Below are positions 25,322-34,488 of a stretch of DNA of 64,000 nt, one piece after another. The stretch's first letter is position 1; each line of letters begins with the position of its first letter. Origin of the DNA: Actinopolymorpha pittospori (GTDB lineage: Bacteria > Actinomycetota > Actinomycetes > Propionibacteriales > Actinopolymorphaceae); the NCBI RefSeq assembly GCF_014873875.1, contig NZ_JADBEM010000001.1, positions 8,246,001 through 8,310,000 on the forward strand, written 5' to 3'. Under the pieces are notes generated by a model that did not search any database, was not told the DNA's origin, and worked only from the letters and a program-made list of their open reading frames with translations. Made by a program: the position numbers and the translations under genes.

Positions 25322-26254
25322 TCAGTGCGTGGGAGGAAGTCGGAGCACCTCGGCGGCCAGGTCGGCAGCGCGGTCGAGCAGGTCAGGGTCACCGAAGGGC
25401 AACCAGTGGATCCGGGGGTCACGTCGGAACCACGAGTCCTGCCGCCGGGCGAACCGGCGGGTCGCCCGCACCGTCGCCTCCTTGGCCTCCTCCTCGGTGC
25501 ACTCGCCGGCGAGCTGGTCGAGGACCTGCGCATAGCCGAGCGCCCTGCTCGCCGTTCGTCCCTCGCGCAGACCGGCCTCCTCGAGCCGGCGCACCTCGGC
25601 CACGAAACCCGCGTCCCACATGACATCCACCCGCGCTCGGATGCGTTCGTCCAGGACCTCCCGAGGAACGTCAAGGCCGGCTTGACAGGCTCGGTCGAAC
25701 GCGTACTCGTGGGCGGGAAGGGTCGCCGTGAACGACCGTCCGGTCAGCTCGACGACCTCCAGCGCGCGCACGATGCGCCGGGTGTTGCTGGGCAGGATGC
25801 CCGCGGCCGCGGCGGGATCCACCTCCGCGAGCCGTCGGTGCAACGCCTCGGCGCCCAGCTCGTCGAGTTCACCCTCGAGGCGACGGCGCAGGTCGGGGTC
25901 GGTGCCCGGGAACTCGAACCGGTCCAGGATCGCCCGGATGTAGAGCGCGGAGCCACCCACGACCACGGGCAGCACGCCCCGGCGGTGACAGTCGGCGATC
26001 GCCGCCCTCGCCCGTTGCTGGAACTCCGCGACGGTCGCGGTCTCCTGGATGTCGAGGACGTCCACGACGTGGTGGGGGACACCGTGTTGCTCCGCGAGCG
26101 GGAGCTTCGCGGTTCCGATGTCCATCCCCCGATAGACCTGCATCGAGTCGGCGTTCACCACTTCCGCGTGCAGCCGCGCCGCGAGCGCCACCGCCAGGTC
26201 GGACTTGCCCGCTGCCGTCGGACCGACGACGGCGAGCACCGGGCCGGACGTCAC
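25322..26254 (-). CDS. miaA: tRNA dimethylallyltransferase
   Basis: A 310-residue enzyme that adds the dimethylallyl group to A37 of UNN-decoding tRNAs; MiaB, also in this window, then methylthiolates it. P-loop GPTAAGKS at 11-18, DSMQVYRGMDIGTAK, and the tRNA/substrate region PSNTRRIVRALEV are all present. The start is GTG 26254, preceded by GAAGGTG. The start overlaps by four bases (GTGA) the stop of a possible 39-codon ORF. Confidence 0.96.
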   Translation of the reverse strand: MTSGPVLAVVGPTAAGKSDLAVALAARLHAEVVNADSMQVYRGMDIGTAKLPLAEQHGVPHHVVDVLDIQETATVAEFQQRARAAIADCHRRGVLPVVVGGSALYIRAILDRFEFPGTDPDLRRRLEGELDELGAEALHRRLAEVDPAAAAGILPSNTRRIVRALEVVELTGRSFTATLPAHEYAFDRACQAGLDVPREVLDERIRARVDVMWDAGFVAEVRRLEEAGLREGRTASRALGYAQVLDQLAGECTEEEAKEATVRATRRFARRQDSWFRRDPRIHWLPFGDPDLLDRAADLAAEVLRLPPTH

Positions 26255-26370
26255 GCGTTCACCTTCTTCCCGCGAAGTGTGTGGATGTGCCGGACGAGTG
26301 TGTGGATGTGCCGGGAGGGGTAGGACTCCGCCGTAGCGAGCACGAGTTCACAGACCCGTTCGAGCACCAC
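26251..26370 (-). CDS. Possible 39-aa ORF overlapping the miaA start, with internal repeat
   Basis: From GTG 26370 (or 26367) the frame reads VVLERVCELVLATAESYPSR and then two copies of RHIHTL before RGKKVNA. Its TGA overlaps the miaA GTG as GTGA, suggesting translational coupling. The two RHIHTL copies come from an exact 18-bp repeat with a 21-bp period, so the duplication keeps the frame. Most codons end in G or C. The ribosome-binding site is weak. I know no family; it may instead be untranslated miaA leader. Confidence 0.35.
   Translation of the reverse strand: MVLERVCELVLATAESYPSRHIHTLVRHIHTLRGKKVNA
26276..26314. repeat. Two exact 18-bp direct repeats, 21-bp period
   Basis: AGTGTGTGGATGTGCCGG occurs at 26276-26293 and again at 26297-26314. 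It lies immediately upstream of miaA, within the possible small ORF. Confidence 0.9.
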
Positions 26371-26438
26371 CTGACCATCCTGCCGAGGACGCCGGCCGCG
26401 GTGAACGGAGGATCGGTTCTGGCGCTGCCCGACCTCGT

Positions 26439-27158
26439 TCAGCCGAGGCCGTCCAACCGCCAGGACGCGACGAAATATCCCACACCGTAGGGAGCCTCGT
26501 CGGCCAGCACCGAAGCCTCGAGGCGCCGCCCTACGACGGAGTCCGCGGCTCCCGCGAGTACCTGCCAAGCCGCCCGGCCTGCAGCCAGCAGCTCTCGTGC
26601 CAGGTCGGGTTGGAGCCCCCGGAGCCCGTCGAGGTCGCCTGACCCCAGCGAGGCGACCACCCGCGCGTCCCAGCCAGGAGCCCGCGGGTCGACGGCTCCG
26701 GGGGCCCGCTCGTCTCGACGAGCCGAACCGTCGCCCATGACCAGGAACCCGACCCGGCCCGCCCGCGCGGCGAGGCTCGCACCGAGGTCGGCGCACCGAG
26801 CGGGGTCGAACGAGTCGGGTACGCCGACATAACGGCGTTCCCCCACGTAACCCGACTCGTCCAGCAACCACGCTCCGACCGTCAGGGCGAGCGGCAGCGC
26901 CTCGGACTCCATCGGGTCCGGCCCGCCGACGCACACGTCGACGCCGTAGGCAGCCAGGGACCCGGCCGCACCGGTCCCCCACGTCCGTGCGGCAGGCGCG
27001 TCACCGACACACACCATCAGGTCGGGGTCGGCCGCGAGCACCCGGCGCAGTGACTCCCGGGCGGCCGCGCGCACCGGTTCGATCTCACCCCCCGCTCCCG
27101 CCGCGAGCGCGGGCACCAGCAGGGGCGGATGAGGACAGACGGCGGCGGCGGCGAACAC
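26439..27158 (-). CDS. Class III extradiol dioxygenase (LigB)-like protein
   Basis: A 239-residue protein from GTG 27158. The start FAAAAVCPHPPLLVPALAAGAGGEI and the MVCVGDAP and FLVMGDGSARRDERAPG segments match the actinobacterial LigB-like family annotated as class III extradiol dioxygenase subunit B-like. True members bind Fe(II) through two histidines and a glutamate; only part of that set is obvious here, so catalysis is doubtful. Genes of this family commonly sit next to miaA and miaB in actinobacteria. Confidence 0.75.
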   Translation of the reverse strand: MFAAAAVCPHPPLLVPALAAGAGGEIEPVRAAARESLRRVLAADPDLMVCVGDAPAARTWGTGAAGSLAAYGVDVCVGGPDPMESEALPLALTVGAWLLDESGYVGERRYVGVPDSFDPARCADLGASLAARAGRVGFLVMGDGSARRDERAPGAVDPRAPGWDARVVASLGSGDLDGLRGLQPDLARELLAAGRAAWQVLAGAADSVVGRRLEASVLADEAPYGVGYFVASWRLDGLG

Positions 27159-27180
27159 GGCAGGCAGCGTAGCTTCGCGA

Positions 27181-27232
27181 GTCGCGACCGTCGTACGGGC
27201 GTCTGGGTGGACGTCGCCCCGACGGTCGCGAC
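27181..27232 (-). terminator. Hairpin after the small membrane-protein gene
   Basis: GTCGCGACCGTCG (27181-27193) pairs with CGACGGTCGCGAC (27220-27232), a perfect 13-bp stem with further pairing in the loop (GGGCG and CGCCC). It begins 11 nt after the stop of the upstream gene. Confidence 0.75.
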
Positions 27233-27242
27233 CGCGAGCGGA

Positions 27243-27755
27243 TCAGGAGATGCCGCGCCGCTTGAGGATCTCGTCGATGTCCTCGAACTCCGCGAGCGGG
27301 TCGTCCTGCTTGGCCTTGCCCTTCCCCACGGCCTTGGGCTTGCCGGGGTCCTTCGCCGGCTTGGCGGCCTGGCCATCTGCGTCGACCGGCTTCGTCGACG
27401 GGGCAGGTGCCACGCGTTCACCGGTCGCCGTCTCCGCCGCGCCCGCGGCGGCCCGGCGGCGGCGCAGCACGGCGGCCACCGGGAGCAGGATCGCGGCCAT
27501 GCCGAACAGCGCGACGCCCGTCCAGGCGACCGGGCTGAAGATGAAGCCGCTGACCCACTGGACCAACGCGGTGCCGATCGTCCACAACAGCTTGACCATG
27601 CCGGTGAGGAAGATGGCCATCGGCAACACGGCCCAGCCGAGGAGCCGCAGGCCCGCGGCCGCGCCGCGGCGCCGGAACGCGAAGAAGGCGGCGATGACGC
27701 CGACGGCCGTGAGGCCGGCACAGATCGGAGCCCACGTCACGTCTTCGTAGTTCAT
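27243..27755 (-). CDS. Conserved actinobacterial membrane protein of unknown function
   Basis: A 170-residue protein from ATG 27755 (MNYEDVTWAPICAGLTAVG), with GGAGGG 9 nt upstream. There are three or four membrane segments in the first 100 residues. A charged linker rich in K, P and A follows, then a conserved-looking C-terminal tail (DDPLAEFEDIDEILKRRGIS). I recall such proteins beside miaB/miaA in actinobacteria; no function is known to me. Confidence 0.8.
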   Translation of the reverse strand: MNYEDVTWAPICAGLTAVGVIAAFFAFRRRGAAAGLRLLGWAVLPMAIFLTGMVKLLWTIGTALVQWVSGFIFSPVAWTGVALFGMAAILLPVAAVLRRRRAAAGAAETATGERVAPAPSTKPVDADGQAAKPAKDPGKPKAVGKGKAKQDDPLAEFEDIDEILKRRGIS

Positions 27756-28038
27756 GTCAGGCCGCCCTCCGTCGCGCTGCCACAGCCAGTCGTGGCGGGC
27801 CTTGCGCATTCGTCCCGCACCCGTCCATCCTGCACCGCAAGAAGGCCAGATGCACGGGGGCCATCCCTACCCTGCCCCGGAGATCCCCCGGAAGGGGGTG
27901 GCCGGTCCCAGGCATACACCGCATTCACGTCGTAACGTCGCGTACGCCGCGAAGGCGGCGACCCGGAGCCGACCAGGCCCGATCAGCGCCAGGTCAGCCC
28001 CGGATCCGCTCCGGACCACCTCCGGACCAGCTCCGCGC

Positions 28039-29262
28039 TCAGAAGGTCACGGCAGGCAGGGTGACGTGGGAACGGTTCAGCTCGCCGAGGTCGCGTACGC
28101 CGAGCAGTTGGAGGGTGCGGGTGAGCTCCCCGGCGAGGATCTCGACGGCCCGCTGGACGCCACGTTCACCGCCGGCCATCAGGCCGTACAGGTAGGCGCG
28201 TCCGATCAGGACCGCCCGGGCGCCGAGCGCGCAGGCCGCGACGATGTCGGCGCCGGTCATGACGCCGGTGTCGACGTAGACCTCGGCCCGGTCGCCCACC
28301 GCGTCGACGACCTCCGGCACCATCGCGAGCGGGATCGGCGCCCGGTCGAGCTGGCGGCCACCGTGGTTGGACAACACGATGCCGTCGGCCCCGAGGTCGA
28401 CGACCTTGCGCGCGTCGTCGACGTTCTGGATCCCCTTGACCACCAGCGACCCGGGCCACGCATCGCGCATCCAGGCCAGGTCGTCGAAGGTGACCGTCGG
28501 GTCGAACATGTGGTTGATCAGCTCCGCCACGGTGCCCGGCCAGTCCGACAGCGACGCGAACGTGAGCGGTTCGGTGGTCAGCAGGTTCATCCACCACGCC
28601 GGGTGCATGCCCATGTCGAGGATCGTCTTCGGGGTCAGCGACGGCGGGATCGTCATGCCGTTGCGGACGTCGCGCAACCGGGCGCCCGCGACGGGTACGT
28701 CGACGGTCAGCATGAGCGTGGTGTAGCCGGCGGCGATCGACCGGTCGACGAGGTCCTTGCCGGCGGCACGGTCGGTCCAGACGTAGAGCTGGAACCACCT
28801 GTCCGCGTTGGGCGCGGCGGCCGCGACGTCTTCGATGGAGGTCGTCCCCATCGTCGACAGGGCGTAGGGAATGCCGGTCCGCTCGGCGACCCGGGCCACC
28901 GCTGGCTCGCCCTCGTGCTGCATCATCCGGGTGAAGCCGGTGGGTGCGAAGGCGAAGGGGTAGGCCGAGGGGCGGCCGAGGATCGTCGTGCTCGGGTCGA
29001 CCTGGGAGACGTCGCGAAGGATGCTCGGGTTGAACTGCAACCGGTTGTACAGCGACCGGGCCCGGCGCAGCGTGACCTCACTCTCCGCCGCACCGTCGGT
29101 GTAGTCGAAGGGCGCGCGGGGAGTGCGGCGTTTCGCGATCATCCGCAGGTCGGCGATGGTGAGGGCGCGGTCGAGTCGGCGCTTGGTCGCGTCGAGCTCC
29201 AGGCCCCGGGTGCGCACCAGGGGCCGCAGCTCTGACCAGCGGGGTAGACGGCGTTCGGTCAT
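28039..29262 (-). CDS. FMN-dependent alpha-hydroxy-acid oxidase (L-lactate dehydrogenase-like)
   Basis: A 407-residue enzyme oxidising an L-2-hydroxy acid to the keto acid, most likely lactate. Landmarks are FDYTDGAAESEVTLRRA, the FMN region APTGFTRMMQHEGEPAVARVA, and the catalytic base His300 in LSNHGGRQLD. The start ATG 29262 (MTERRLPRW) follows AGGGAG. It lies 67 bp downstream of a GntR regulator on the same strand, the usual lactate-utilisation arrangement. L-lactate monooxygenase or mycofactocin-linked MftD are alternatives. Confidence 0.88.
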   Translation of the reverse strand: MTERRLPRWSELRPLVRTRGLELDATKRRLDRALTIADLRMIAKRRTPRAPFDYTDGAAESEVTLRRARSLYNRLQFNPSILRDVSQVDPSTTILGRPSAYPFAFAPTGFTRMMQHEGEPAVARVAERTGIPYALSTMGTTSIEDVAAAAPNADRWFQLYVWTDRAAGKDLVDRSIAAGYTTLMLTVDVPVAGARLRDVRNGMTIPPSLTPKTILDMGMHPAWWMNLLTTEPLTFASLSDWPGTVAELINHMFDPTVTFDDLAWMRDAWPGSLVVKGIQNVDDARKVVDLGADGIVLSNHGGRQLDRAPIPLAMVPEVVDAVGDRAEVYVDTGVMTGADIVAACALGARAVLIGRAYLYGLMAGGERGVQRAVEILAGELTRTLQLLGVRDLGELNRSHVTLPAVTF

Positions 29263-29329
29263 CGGGCGGATCTCCCTTGTGCAGAAGGAACCTTGGGCGG
29301 TCTGGAAGATGGCGTTCCCTGGACTCGCA

Positions 29330-29983
29330 TCAGCCACCACCTGATCTGGCCAACGCGCGGACGATCCCCTGTCGCCCGACCTCCAGGTCGTCGGCCAGCG
29401 CGAGTTGCGCCGTCTCCACCCCCTGGTGCAGCGCGGTCAGGAGATCGCGGTGGATGCGCGCGAGCCCACCGGGTTCGAACTCCGGCCGGATGAACGCGAG
29501 CAGCACCTGCAGCTCGTCCTCGCAAGCGGCGTAGGCGGCGAGCAACCGGGTGTTGCCGGCGGCCGCGACGATCGCGTGGTGGATCGCCTTGTGCGCCGCC
29601 GTCACGTCGTGCCACGCAGCGGTGCGGTGCGGGGTGTCGACGCCATCGAGCTCGGCCACGGCCGCCTCGATCGGGCCGAGGTCGCGTCCGCACTCGAGCG
29701 CGAGTCGGAGGCTGCCGAGCTCGATGACGCCTCGGTAGGTGAAGAGCTCGTCGATGCGTTCCTGGGTCAGCTGGGGGACGAACGCACCGCGATGGCGTTC
29801 GTGCACGAGCAGGCCGGCCGTCACGAGGAGTCGCAGGGCCGCCCGGATGGTGTAACGGCCGACTCCGAAGGTGCCGGCGAGCTGCTCCTCGGACAGGTGG
29901 GAGCCGGGCGGCAGCGCCCCGTCCAGAAGCTGGGCACGCAACGCCGCCGCGACGTTCTCGGCGGCCGCACGATCCTCACCCAT
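29330..29983 (-). CDS. GntR-family (FCD-type) transcriptional regulator
   Basis: A 217-residue regulator with an N-terminal winged helix (LRAQLLDGALPPGSHLSEEQLAGTFGVGRYTIRAALRLLVTAGLL) and a C-terminal all-helical FCD ligand domain with metal-binding histidines (HKAIHHAIVAAAGN). It probably responds to lactate or another hydroxy acid and controls the downstream oxidase. The -10-like CACAAT lies about 7 nt before the ATG, so the mRNA may be leaderless. Confidence 0.92.
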   Translation of the reverse strand: MGEDRAAAENVAAALRAQLLDGALPPGSHLSEEQLAGTFGVGRYTIRAALRLLVTAGLLVHERHRGAFVPQLTQERIDELFTYRGVIELGSLRLALECGRDLGPIEAAVAELDGVDTPHRTAAWHDVTAAHKAIHHAIVAAAGNTRLLAAYAACEDELQVLLAFIRPEFEPGGLARIHRDLLTALHQGVETAQLALADDLEVGRQGIVRALARSGGG

Positions 29984-29991
29984 GGGGCAGA

Positions 29992-30002
29992 TTGTGTCAC
30001 AA
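29992..30002. promoter_or_regulatory. GntR operator and likely -10 region
   Basis: TTGTGTCACAA is a perfect 5-bp palindrome with a one-base centre, typical of FadR-subfamily GntR sites. It lies 9 bp upstream of the regulator start and overlaps CACAAT on the minus strand, suggesting autorepression of the GntR-oxidase operon. Confidence 0.65.
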
Positions 30003-30026
30003 CCCCCGTCGAGGTCAGTACCAAAA

Positions 30027-30068
30027 CGGACGGGGGTCCCCGGCCGGTCAGCCGGAAACCCCCGTCCG
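30027..30068 (-). terminator. Terminator of the alpha-mannosidase gene
   Basis: CGGACGGGGGT (30027-30037) pairs with ACCCCCGTCCG (30058-30068). On the minus strand it is followed by TTTTGG. It begins 18 nt after the gene's stop. Confidence 0.88.
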
Positions 30069-30085
30069 CGTCGTACTGGCGAGCG

Positions 30086-33000
30086 TTATGCGCGCTTGCA
30101 CCGGAGGGTGAGGACCTGGAACGGCCGCAGCGCCACGCTGACACCGCCGTCGGCGATCTCCCGGTCGGCGAGCGTGCGCTCGAGCAGGTCGGTCTCCTGC
30201 ACCGATGCGAGCCCGAACGACGTCGACAGCCGCGCCGTCGCCCGGTTGCCGTGCGCTTCGTACAGCCGGACCACGACGTCACCGGACTGGTCGTCGGCCA
30301 GCTTCACGGCCTCCACGACCACCGCCGGGTTGTCGATCTCGACCAGCGGAGCGACGCCCTCGGCACCGGTCACCGTCCGCGCCGGCAGGTTGATCCGGTA
30401 GCCCTCCTCGACGGCCTCGGGAATGCCCGCGCCCGGCACCAGGGCGTAGGACAGCCGGTGCAGTCCCTGGTCGGTCACCGGGTCGGGTACCCGCGGCGCA
30501 CGCAGCAGCGAGAGCCGCACCGTGGTGGTGGTGCCGCCGTCCTCCCGCACGTCCCGGGTCACGTCGTGACCGTAGGTCGAGTTGTTGACGACCGCGTGGC
30601 CGTAGCCGGGCTCACCCACGTGGATCCACCGGTGGGCGCAGATCTCGAACTTCGCGTCCTCCCACGAGGTGTTGGTGTGGGTCGGCCGGAAGAGGTGGCC
30701 GAACTGCGTCTCCGAGGCCGACTGGGCGGCGCGCACGTCCAGCGGGAACGCCGCCTTGAGGAACTTCTCCTTCTCGTGCCAGTCGATCTCGTTGTCGATG
30801 TTGACCTGGCACTCACCGGCGCGCAGCGTGATCGTCTGCACGATCGTCGACGAACCGAAGGACCGGGTGACGGCGACCGCCGCCTCCTCCGCCGACTCGG
30901 CGATGACCTCGATGGAGTCGACGCCGGTGAGGTCCTTCACCTTGTTGCGGTAGAAGGGGTCGACGTCCCAGGCGTCCCAGACGTTCGGCGTGTCGACGTG
31001 GAGCTGGAGCAGGTTGCCCACGGTCCCAGGCGCGATCGCCTCCCGGCCCGACTCGATCTCCAGGACCGAGCTCAGCAGGCCGCGCTCGTCGATCCGCACC
31101 CGGACCAGGCCGTTGCCGACGACGAGGGAGCCGCCGTCCCGCTCGACGGTGACGGCCGGGGCGTGCGAGCCGGACTTCACGGCCGCACCGAGTGCCGGCA
31201 CACCGTTCCGGTCGTGCGGAGCGGCGTTGAAGACGACGGTCGCGTCGCCCGCACCCGCCAGCGCCGCCTGCGCCCGCTCGATGATGCCCTCGAGTTCGAC
31301 GGCCACTCGGGCGTAGGTCTCCTCCGCCTCGCGGTGCACCCAGTGGATCGAGCTGCCCGGCAGGATGTCGTGGAACTGGTTGAGCAGGACGGCCTTCCAG
31401 ATCCGGTCCAGGTCGGCGTAGGGGTAGTCGAGCTTGCCCGCCACCGTCGCGGCCGCCGACCACAGCTCGGCCTCGCGGAGCAGGTGCTCACTACGCCGGT
31501 TGCCCTGCTTGGTCTTGGCCTGGGAGGTGTAGGTCGCCCGGTGCAGCTCGAGGTAGAGCTCACCCACCCAGACCGGCGCCTTGGTGTACTCGTCGTGCGC
31601 CCGCGCGAAGAAGTCGGCCGGGTGCTCGATCGTCACCTTCGGGGAGGACTCGAGGTCGGCGAGGCGCTCCGCCCGACCGAGCATCTCGCGGGTGGGTCCG
31701 CCACCGCCGTCGCCGTGACCGAACGGCAGCAACGACCACGTGCCGCCACCCTGGTCCTGGTAGTTGCGCTGGGCGCGGGCGAGCTCCTTGCCGGTGAGCT
31801 GGCCGTTGTAGGTGTCGGCCGGCGGGAAGTGGGTGAACACCCGGGTCCCGTCGATGCCCTCCCACCAGAACGTGTGGTGGGGGAACTTGTTGGTCTGGTT
31901 CCAGGAGATCTTCTGCGTCAGGAACCACTTGTGCCCGGACAGCTTGACCAGCTGCGGCATGGCCGCGGTGTAGCCGAAGGAGTCGGGCAGCCAGACGACC
32001 TCGGTCTCGATGCCGTACTCGTCCAGGAAGAACCGCTTGCCGTGCACGAACTGCCGCGCGAGCGCCTCACCACCGGGCATGTTGGTGTCGGACTCGACCC
32101 ACATGCCGCCGATGGGGATGATCTGGCCGGCCTCGACCGCCTGCTTGAGCCGGTCCCACACCTTCGGGTGGTGGTCCTTCATCCAGGCGTGCTGCTGGGC
32201 CTGGGAGAAGGCGAACCGGAAGTCGGGGTTGTCGGCCGCCAAGGTGGTGACGTTGGACACCGTACGGGCGACCTTGCGGACCGTCTCGCGCAGTGGCCAC
32301 AGCCAGGCCGAGTCGATGTGCGCGTGACCGACCGCGGAGATCTGGTGGGCACTCGCGTACGCCGGCTTGGACAGCACCGGCGCGAGCTGCTCGCGCGCCA
32401 ACGCCGCCGACCCGGGGATGTCGTCGTAGTCGAGCGCGTCGAGGGAACGCTCCAGGGCCCGCAGGATCTCCGCGCGGCGCGGCAGGTCCTCCGGAAGCTC
32501 CTGCATCAGCTGGGACAGCACCTCGACGTCGCGCAGCAGGTGCCACACGTCCACGTGGAAAACCGCGATCTCGGCCCGCCGGATCTCATACATCGGGTCG
32601 GTGCCGGCGGTGGACTTGTCGCCGAGGTTCGTGGGGCGGAAGCCCTCCTGGATGACGGTCGGGTTCGCCGCGGCCTCGAGGTAGACCTGGAACCGCGTGC
32701 CGCCCTTGGCCTTCGCGTGCTCGGACTCAGAGACGCCGCCCGCGGTGAGCCCGCTGATCGGGAGGTAGATGTTGTCCGGGTTGAGTCCCTTGATCGGGTC
32801 GCCGTCCGGGGTGTAGGCGAGCCCTTCCGCCGAGAACCCGGGTCCGCCACCGAAGCCGAGGTCGATCACGGCCTCGACGCGCCTGCCGTCCCACTCCTGC
32901 GGCACCTGCGCCGTCAGCCGGAACCAGCTGGTCCCCCACGGCGGGCCCCACTTGTCTCCCAGGGCCGCCGGCTTGAAGTCGGCCGCGAGCGCCTCGCTGA

Positions 33001-33133
33001 CCGGCACCGGTTCACCCGGGGCGTGCCATACCTCGATGTCGAGCGGAACGGTTTCGCCGTAGAGGGCGGGACGGAGACGCTGCTGGAGAGCGCGTTCCAA
33101 CCTTGCCTCTACCAGGCGGTGGTCGTCGTGCAT
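30086..33133 (-). CDS. GH38-family alpha-mannosidase
   Basis: A 1015-residue glycoside hydrolase that removes alpha-linked mannose. The zinc-site motif is VGHAHIDSAWLWPLRET near residue 270. The nucleophile region LPDSFGYTAAMPQL lies near 380, and NQFHDILPGSSIHWVHREAE is the C-terminal catalytic-side motif. A long beta-rich domain follows. No signal peptide is present, so the enzyme acts on imported oligosaccharides. ATG 33133 is preceded by GGAGG at 4 nt. It lies downstream of a LacI regulator on the same strand. Confidence 0.95.
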   Translation of the reverse strand: MHDDHRLVEARLERALQQRLRPALYGETVPLDIEVWHAPGEPVPVSEALAADFKPAALGDKWGPPWGTSWFRLTAQVPQEWDGRRVEAVIDLGFGGGPGFSAEGLAYTPDGDPIKGLNPDNIYLPISGLTAGGVSESEHAKAKGGTRFQVYLEAAANPTVIQEGFRPTNLGDKSTAGTDPMYEIRRAEIAVFHVDVWHLLRDVEVLSQLMQELPEDLPRRAEILRALERSLDALDYDDIPGSAALAREQLAPVLSKPAYASAHQISAVGHAHIDSAWLWPLRETVRKVARTVSNVTTLAADNPDFRFAFSQAQQHAWMKDHHPKVWDRLKQAVEAGQIIPIGGMWVESDTNMPGGEALARQFVHGKRFFLDEYGIETEVVWLPDSFGYTAAMPQLVKLSGHKWFLTQKISWNQTNKFPHHTFWWEGIDGTRVFTHFPPADTYNGQLTGKELARAQRNYQDQGGGTWSLLPFGHGDGGGGPTREMLGRAERLADLESSPKVTIEHPADFFARAHDEYTKAPVWVGELYLELHRATYTSQAKTKQGNRRSEHLLREAELWSAAATVAGKLDYPYADLDRIWKAVLLNQFHDILPGSSIHWVHREAEETYARVAVELEGIIERAQAALAGAGDATVVFNAAPHDRNGVPALGAAVKSGSHAPAVTVERDGGSLVVGNGLVRVRIDERGLLSSVLEIESGREAIAPGTVGNLLQLHVDTPNVWDAWDVDPFYRNKVKDLTGVDSIEVIAESAEEAAVAVTRSFGSSTIVQTITLRAGECQVNIDNEIDWHEKEKFLKAAFPLDVRAAQSASETQFGHLFRPTHTNTSWEDAKFEICAHRWIHVGEPGYGHAVVNNSTYGHDVTRDVREDGGTTTTVRLSLLRAPRVPDPVTDQGLHRLSYALVPGAGIPEAVEEGYRINLPARTVTGAEGVAPLVEIDNPAVVVEAVKLADDQSGDVVVRLYEAHGNRATARLSTSFGLASVQETDLLERTLADREIADGGVSVALRPFQVLTLRCKRA

Positions 33134-33338
33134 AGATCCTCCGAGGAACCGGTAGCAGTCCTGGCGCCAGGGTGGCAGTGTTCCCATGCCGGTCGTCAGG
33201 GCGCGTCACTTTGTGCGAGAGACGCTAGTGCAGACGCCTCGGGTCCGGCGCGCCGTGGGCGGGCAGACTTACGCCACGGACGCTGCGCGACGAGGGGGGC
33301 ACGGAATGTACTCGACCGGGGTTTGACGGCGGAGAAGG

Positions 33339-33356
33339 ACGGCCGGAACCGGCCGT
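33339..33356. promoter_or_regulatory. Perfect palindrome after the LacI-type gene
   Basis: ACGGCCGGAACCGGCCGT (18 bp) lies immediately downstream of the LacI-gene stop and about 210 bp upstream of the mannosidase start. It may be a regulator-binding site or a weak terminator. Confidence 0.5.
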
Positions 33357-33358
33357 GT

Positions 33359-34387
33359 TCAGCGGCCGAGGGTGCTCTCGCGTTCGACCAGCCGGTAGGC
33401 GGCGAAGACCTCCTGCGGCCCGTGTTCGGCGTCGGCGCGGCCCGCCGCCCCCACCCGGAGCTGCTGGTCCAGCAGATCGACGGACAGGTCGGCGATCTGA
33501 CGCTTGTCCGGTGAGATGGTCGACAGCGTTGGTACGGAGTAACGGCCGTCCTCGATGTCGTCGAAGCCGATGACGGCGATGTCGTCGGGCACCCGTACGC
33601 CCCGGTCGGCGAGGGTGCGCAGCGCGCCGAGCGCCAGGAGGTCGTTGAAGCAGAACACCGCGTCGGGCCGGGTGGGGCCGTCGAGCAACTCCGCCATCGC
33701 CTGCGCGCCGTCGGCTCGGTGGAAGCGCGGCGTCGCGGCGACCAGCCGCTCGTCGAAGGGGACGCCTGCCTGCGCCAGCGCCTCGCGGTAGCCCCGCAGT
33801 CGCACCCGCGCGGTCACCCCCGCCGCCGCCGTCTGCGCGCCGATGGCCGAGATCCGGGTGCGGCCGAGGCCGAGGAGGTGGGCCGTCGCGTCACGTCCGG
33901 CGGCGACGTTGTCGATGAGGACGTGGTCGGCCGGCCCGTGGTGCACCCGTTCACCGAGCAGGACCATCGGCGTGGAGTCGGTGCGTTCGGCCAGGTCGGC
34001 GACGGTGAGGGCGAGCGGACTGAGGATGAGCCCGTCGATCAGCTGGTCGCGGAAGCCGCCGATGACCTGGCGTTCACGCTCGCGGACGCCCTCGGTCTGG
34101 TCGACCAGCACGGTCCAGCCGTGCCGGTCGGCGGCGGCGACGAGGTGGCGGGCCAGCTCGGCGAAGTAGGGGACGTCGAGTTCGGGGACGGCGAGCGCGA
34201 TGACACCGGTACGCCCGCGCCGCAGGCTGCGCGCGGACAGGTTCGGCCGGTAGTTGAGGGTGGCGATCGCCTCCTCCACCCGGGTGCGGGTCTCCGCCCT
34301 GACGTGGAGGTAGCCGTTGACGACGTTCGACACGGTCTTCGGTGAGACCCCGGCAAGTTCCGCGACATCCCGCAGCGTCGTGCGCAT
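33359..34387 (-). CDS. LacI-family transcriptional regulator
   Basis: A 342-residue repressor. The N-terminal helix-turn-helix and hinge (MRTTLRDVAELAGVSPKTVSNVVNG...LNYRPNLSARSLRRG) are followed by a sugar-binding-protein-like domain (TGVIALAVPELDVPYFAELA...VIGFDDIEDGRYSVPTLSTI). GGAGG lies 8 nt before ATG 34387, excluding a 61-codon upstream extension. Its likely targets are the downstream alpha-mannosidase and perhaps the oxidoreductase operon at 37959, which has a LacI-type operator. Confidence 0.95.
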   Translation of the reverse strand: MRTTLRDVAELAGVSPKTVSNVVNGYLHVRAETRTRVEEAIATLNYRPNLSARSLRRGRTGVIALAVPELDVPYFAELARHLVAAADRHGWTVLVDQTEGVRERERQVIGGFRDQLIDGLILSPLALTVADLAERTDSTPMVLLGERVHHGPADHVLIDNVAAGRDATAHLLGLGRTRISAIGAQTAAAGVTARVRLRGYREALAQAGVPFDERLVAATPRFHRADGAQAMAELLDGPTRPDAVFCFNDLLALGALRTLADRGVRVPDDIAVIGFDDIEDGRYSVPTLSTISPDKRQIADLSVDLLDQQLRVGAAGRADAEHGPQEVFAAYRLVERESTLGR

Positions 34388-34488
34388 CGCTGTTTCCTCC
34401 CGGCCAAGGTCGCTCACATCCGGCCCCATTGTGCGGGAAGCCGGGAGTCCACGGGAACGCCGACTCCTCCGGCGGGCCCGGACCGCGG

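Noticed and set aside
29405..33514. A 1369-codon plus-strand open frame opposite the GntR and alpha-mannosidase genes
   Set aside because: It is antisense to genes with full catalytic motifs, crosses their boundaries and has no recognisable domain.
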